64,000 bases of DNA, taken from positions 7,484-71,483 of the forward strand of contig FR895334.1 of NCBI GenBank assembly GCA_000434995.1, written 5' to 3'. Both the position numbers and the translations under genes were made by a program. The DNA is from Firmicutes bacterium CAG:341. GTDB taxonomy: Bacteria; Bacillota; Clostridia; Oscillospirales; Acutalibacteraceae. Under the pieces are notes generated by a model. The model saw nothing but the letters and a program-made list of their open reading frames with translations, was not told the DNA's origin and ran no database searches. Every line of letters begins with the position of its first letter. The first letter of the stretch is position 1. This document shows, piece by piece, positions 63,978-64,000 of the stretch.

Positions 63978-64000
63978 AAGGTCGCACTTTGTGCGACCTT
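63978..64000 (+). terminator. Hairpin at the window end
   Basis: 10-bp stem AAGGTCGCAC against GTGCGACCTT with a 3-nt loop, 8 bp after the zinc-ribbon gene. Whether a T run follows cannot be seen. Confidence 0.7.

Overview
The window is a chromosomal segment from a low-GC, endospore-forming anaerobe of the Firmicutes, most likely class Clostridia and probably an Oscillospiraceae/Ruminococcaceae-type gut commensal. This rests on the complete spoIIIA operon (AA to AH), spoIIM, spoIIID and a cwlD-like amidase; on pyruvate formate-lyase with its activase; on a choloylglycine (bile salt) hydrolase; on T-box and SAM-I leaders; and on Shine-Dalgarno sequences of the GGAGG/GGTGAT type with frequent TTG starts. 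I see no insertion sequence, prophage, CRISPR array or plasmid feature, so this is mostly ordinary core genome. The taxon below class level is an inference.

Layout: 1-4.5 kb holds the end of a Xer-type recombinase facing a reverse-strand operon queA-tgt-yajC-(membrane protein)-spoIIM. 4.5-7.4 kb is an asd-dapA-dapB operon for diaminopimelate/lysine. A LysR regulator is followed by a structured control region and pflB-pflA (7.5-11.8 kb). 11.8-15.4 kb carries a ferredoxin-like aldo/keto reductase and cysE-cysS under a cysteine-type T-box. 15.4-19 kb is recA-recX-rimO-pgsA (reverse). 19-23 kb carries rpmB and a complete ECF transporter operon ending in a methyltransferase. 23-25.6 kb has a bile-salt-hydrolase-like gene, tRNA-Leu(CAA) and tyrS.

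25.7-40.1 kb is a nearly continuous reverse-strand run: spoIIIAA-AH, an Asp23 protein, nusB, a TsaD-like paralog, xseA-xseB, ispA, dxs, tlyA, nadK, argR, recN. It mixes sporulation, isoprenoid, NADP and DNA-repair functions. A predicted sigma-E promoter precedes spoIIIAA, and an intrinsic hairpin separates the Asp23 gene from nusB. 40.2-47.4 kb (forward) has a GtrA-YfhO fusion, a divergent PRPP synthetase, a small secreted protein, spoIIID, proC and two tandem membrane paralogs. 47.4-48.8 kb is metK under a SAM-I riboswitch. 48.9-53.7 kb has a highly expressed-looking dehydratase/epimerase with a zinc ribbon, radA-cwlD and a D-2-hydroxyacid dehydrogenase. 53.8-56.6 kb is DUF177-rpmF-der-plsY (reverse). 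56.8-64 kb carries an iron alcohol dehydrogenase, a mini P-loop ATPase, pgi, a DacF-type carboxypeptidase, mtaB, a GH10-like lipoprotein and a zinc-ribbon protein.

Themes: fermentation (pfl, alcohol dehydrogenase, D-2-hydroxyacid dehydrogenase, pgi), RNA-controlled sulfur metabolism (T-box cysES, SAM-I metK), tRNA modification (queA, tgt, mtaB) together with ribosome modification (rimO, tlyA), and sporulation. I found no clearly new multi-gene system. The best leads are the palindrome-rich pfl control region, the ECF-methyltransferase cassette with a glutamine in place of the switch histidine of EcfA1, the epimerase with an added zinc ribbon, the GtrA-YfhO fusion and the tandem membrane paralogs. 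Promoters, operators and terminators were read by eye; none has been tested.
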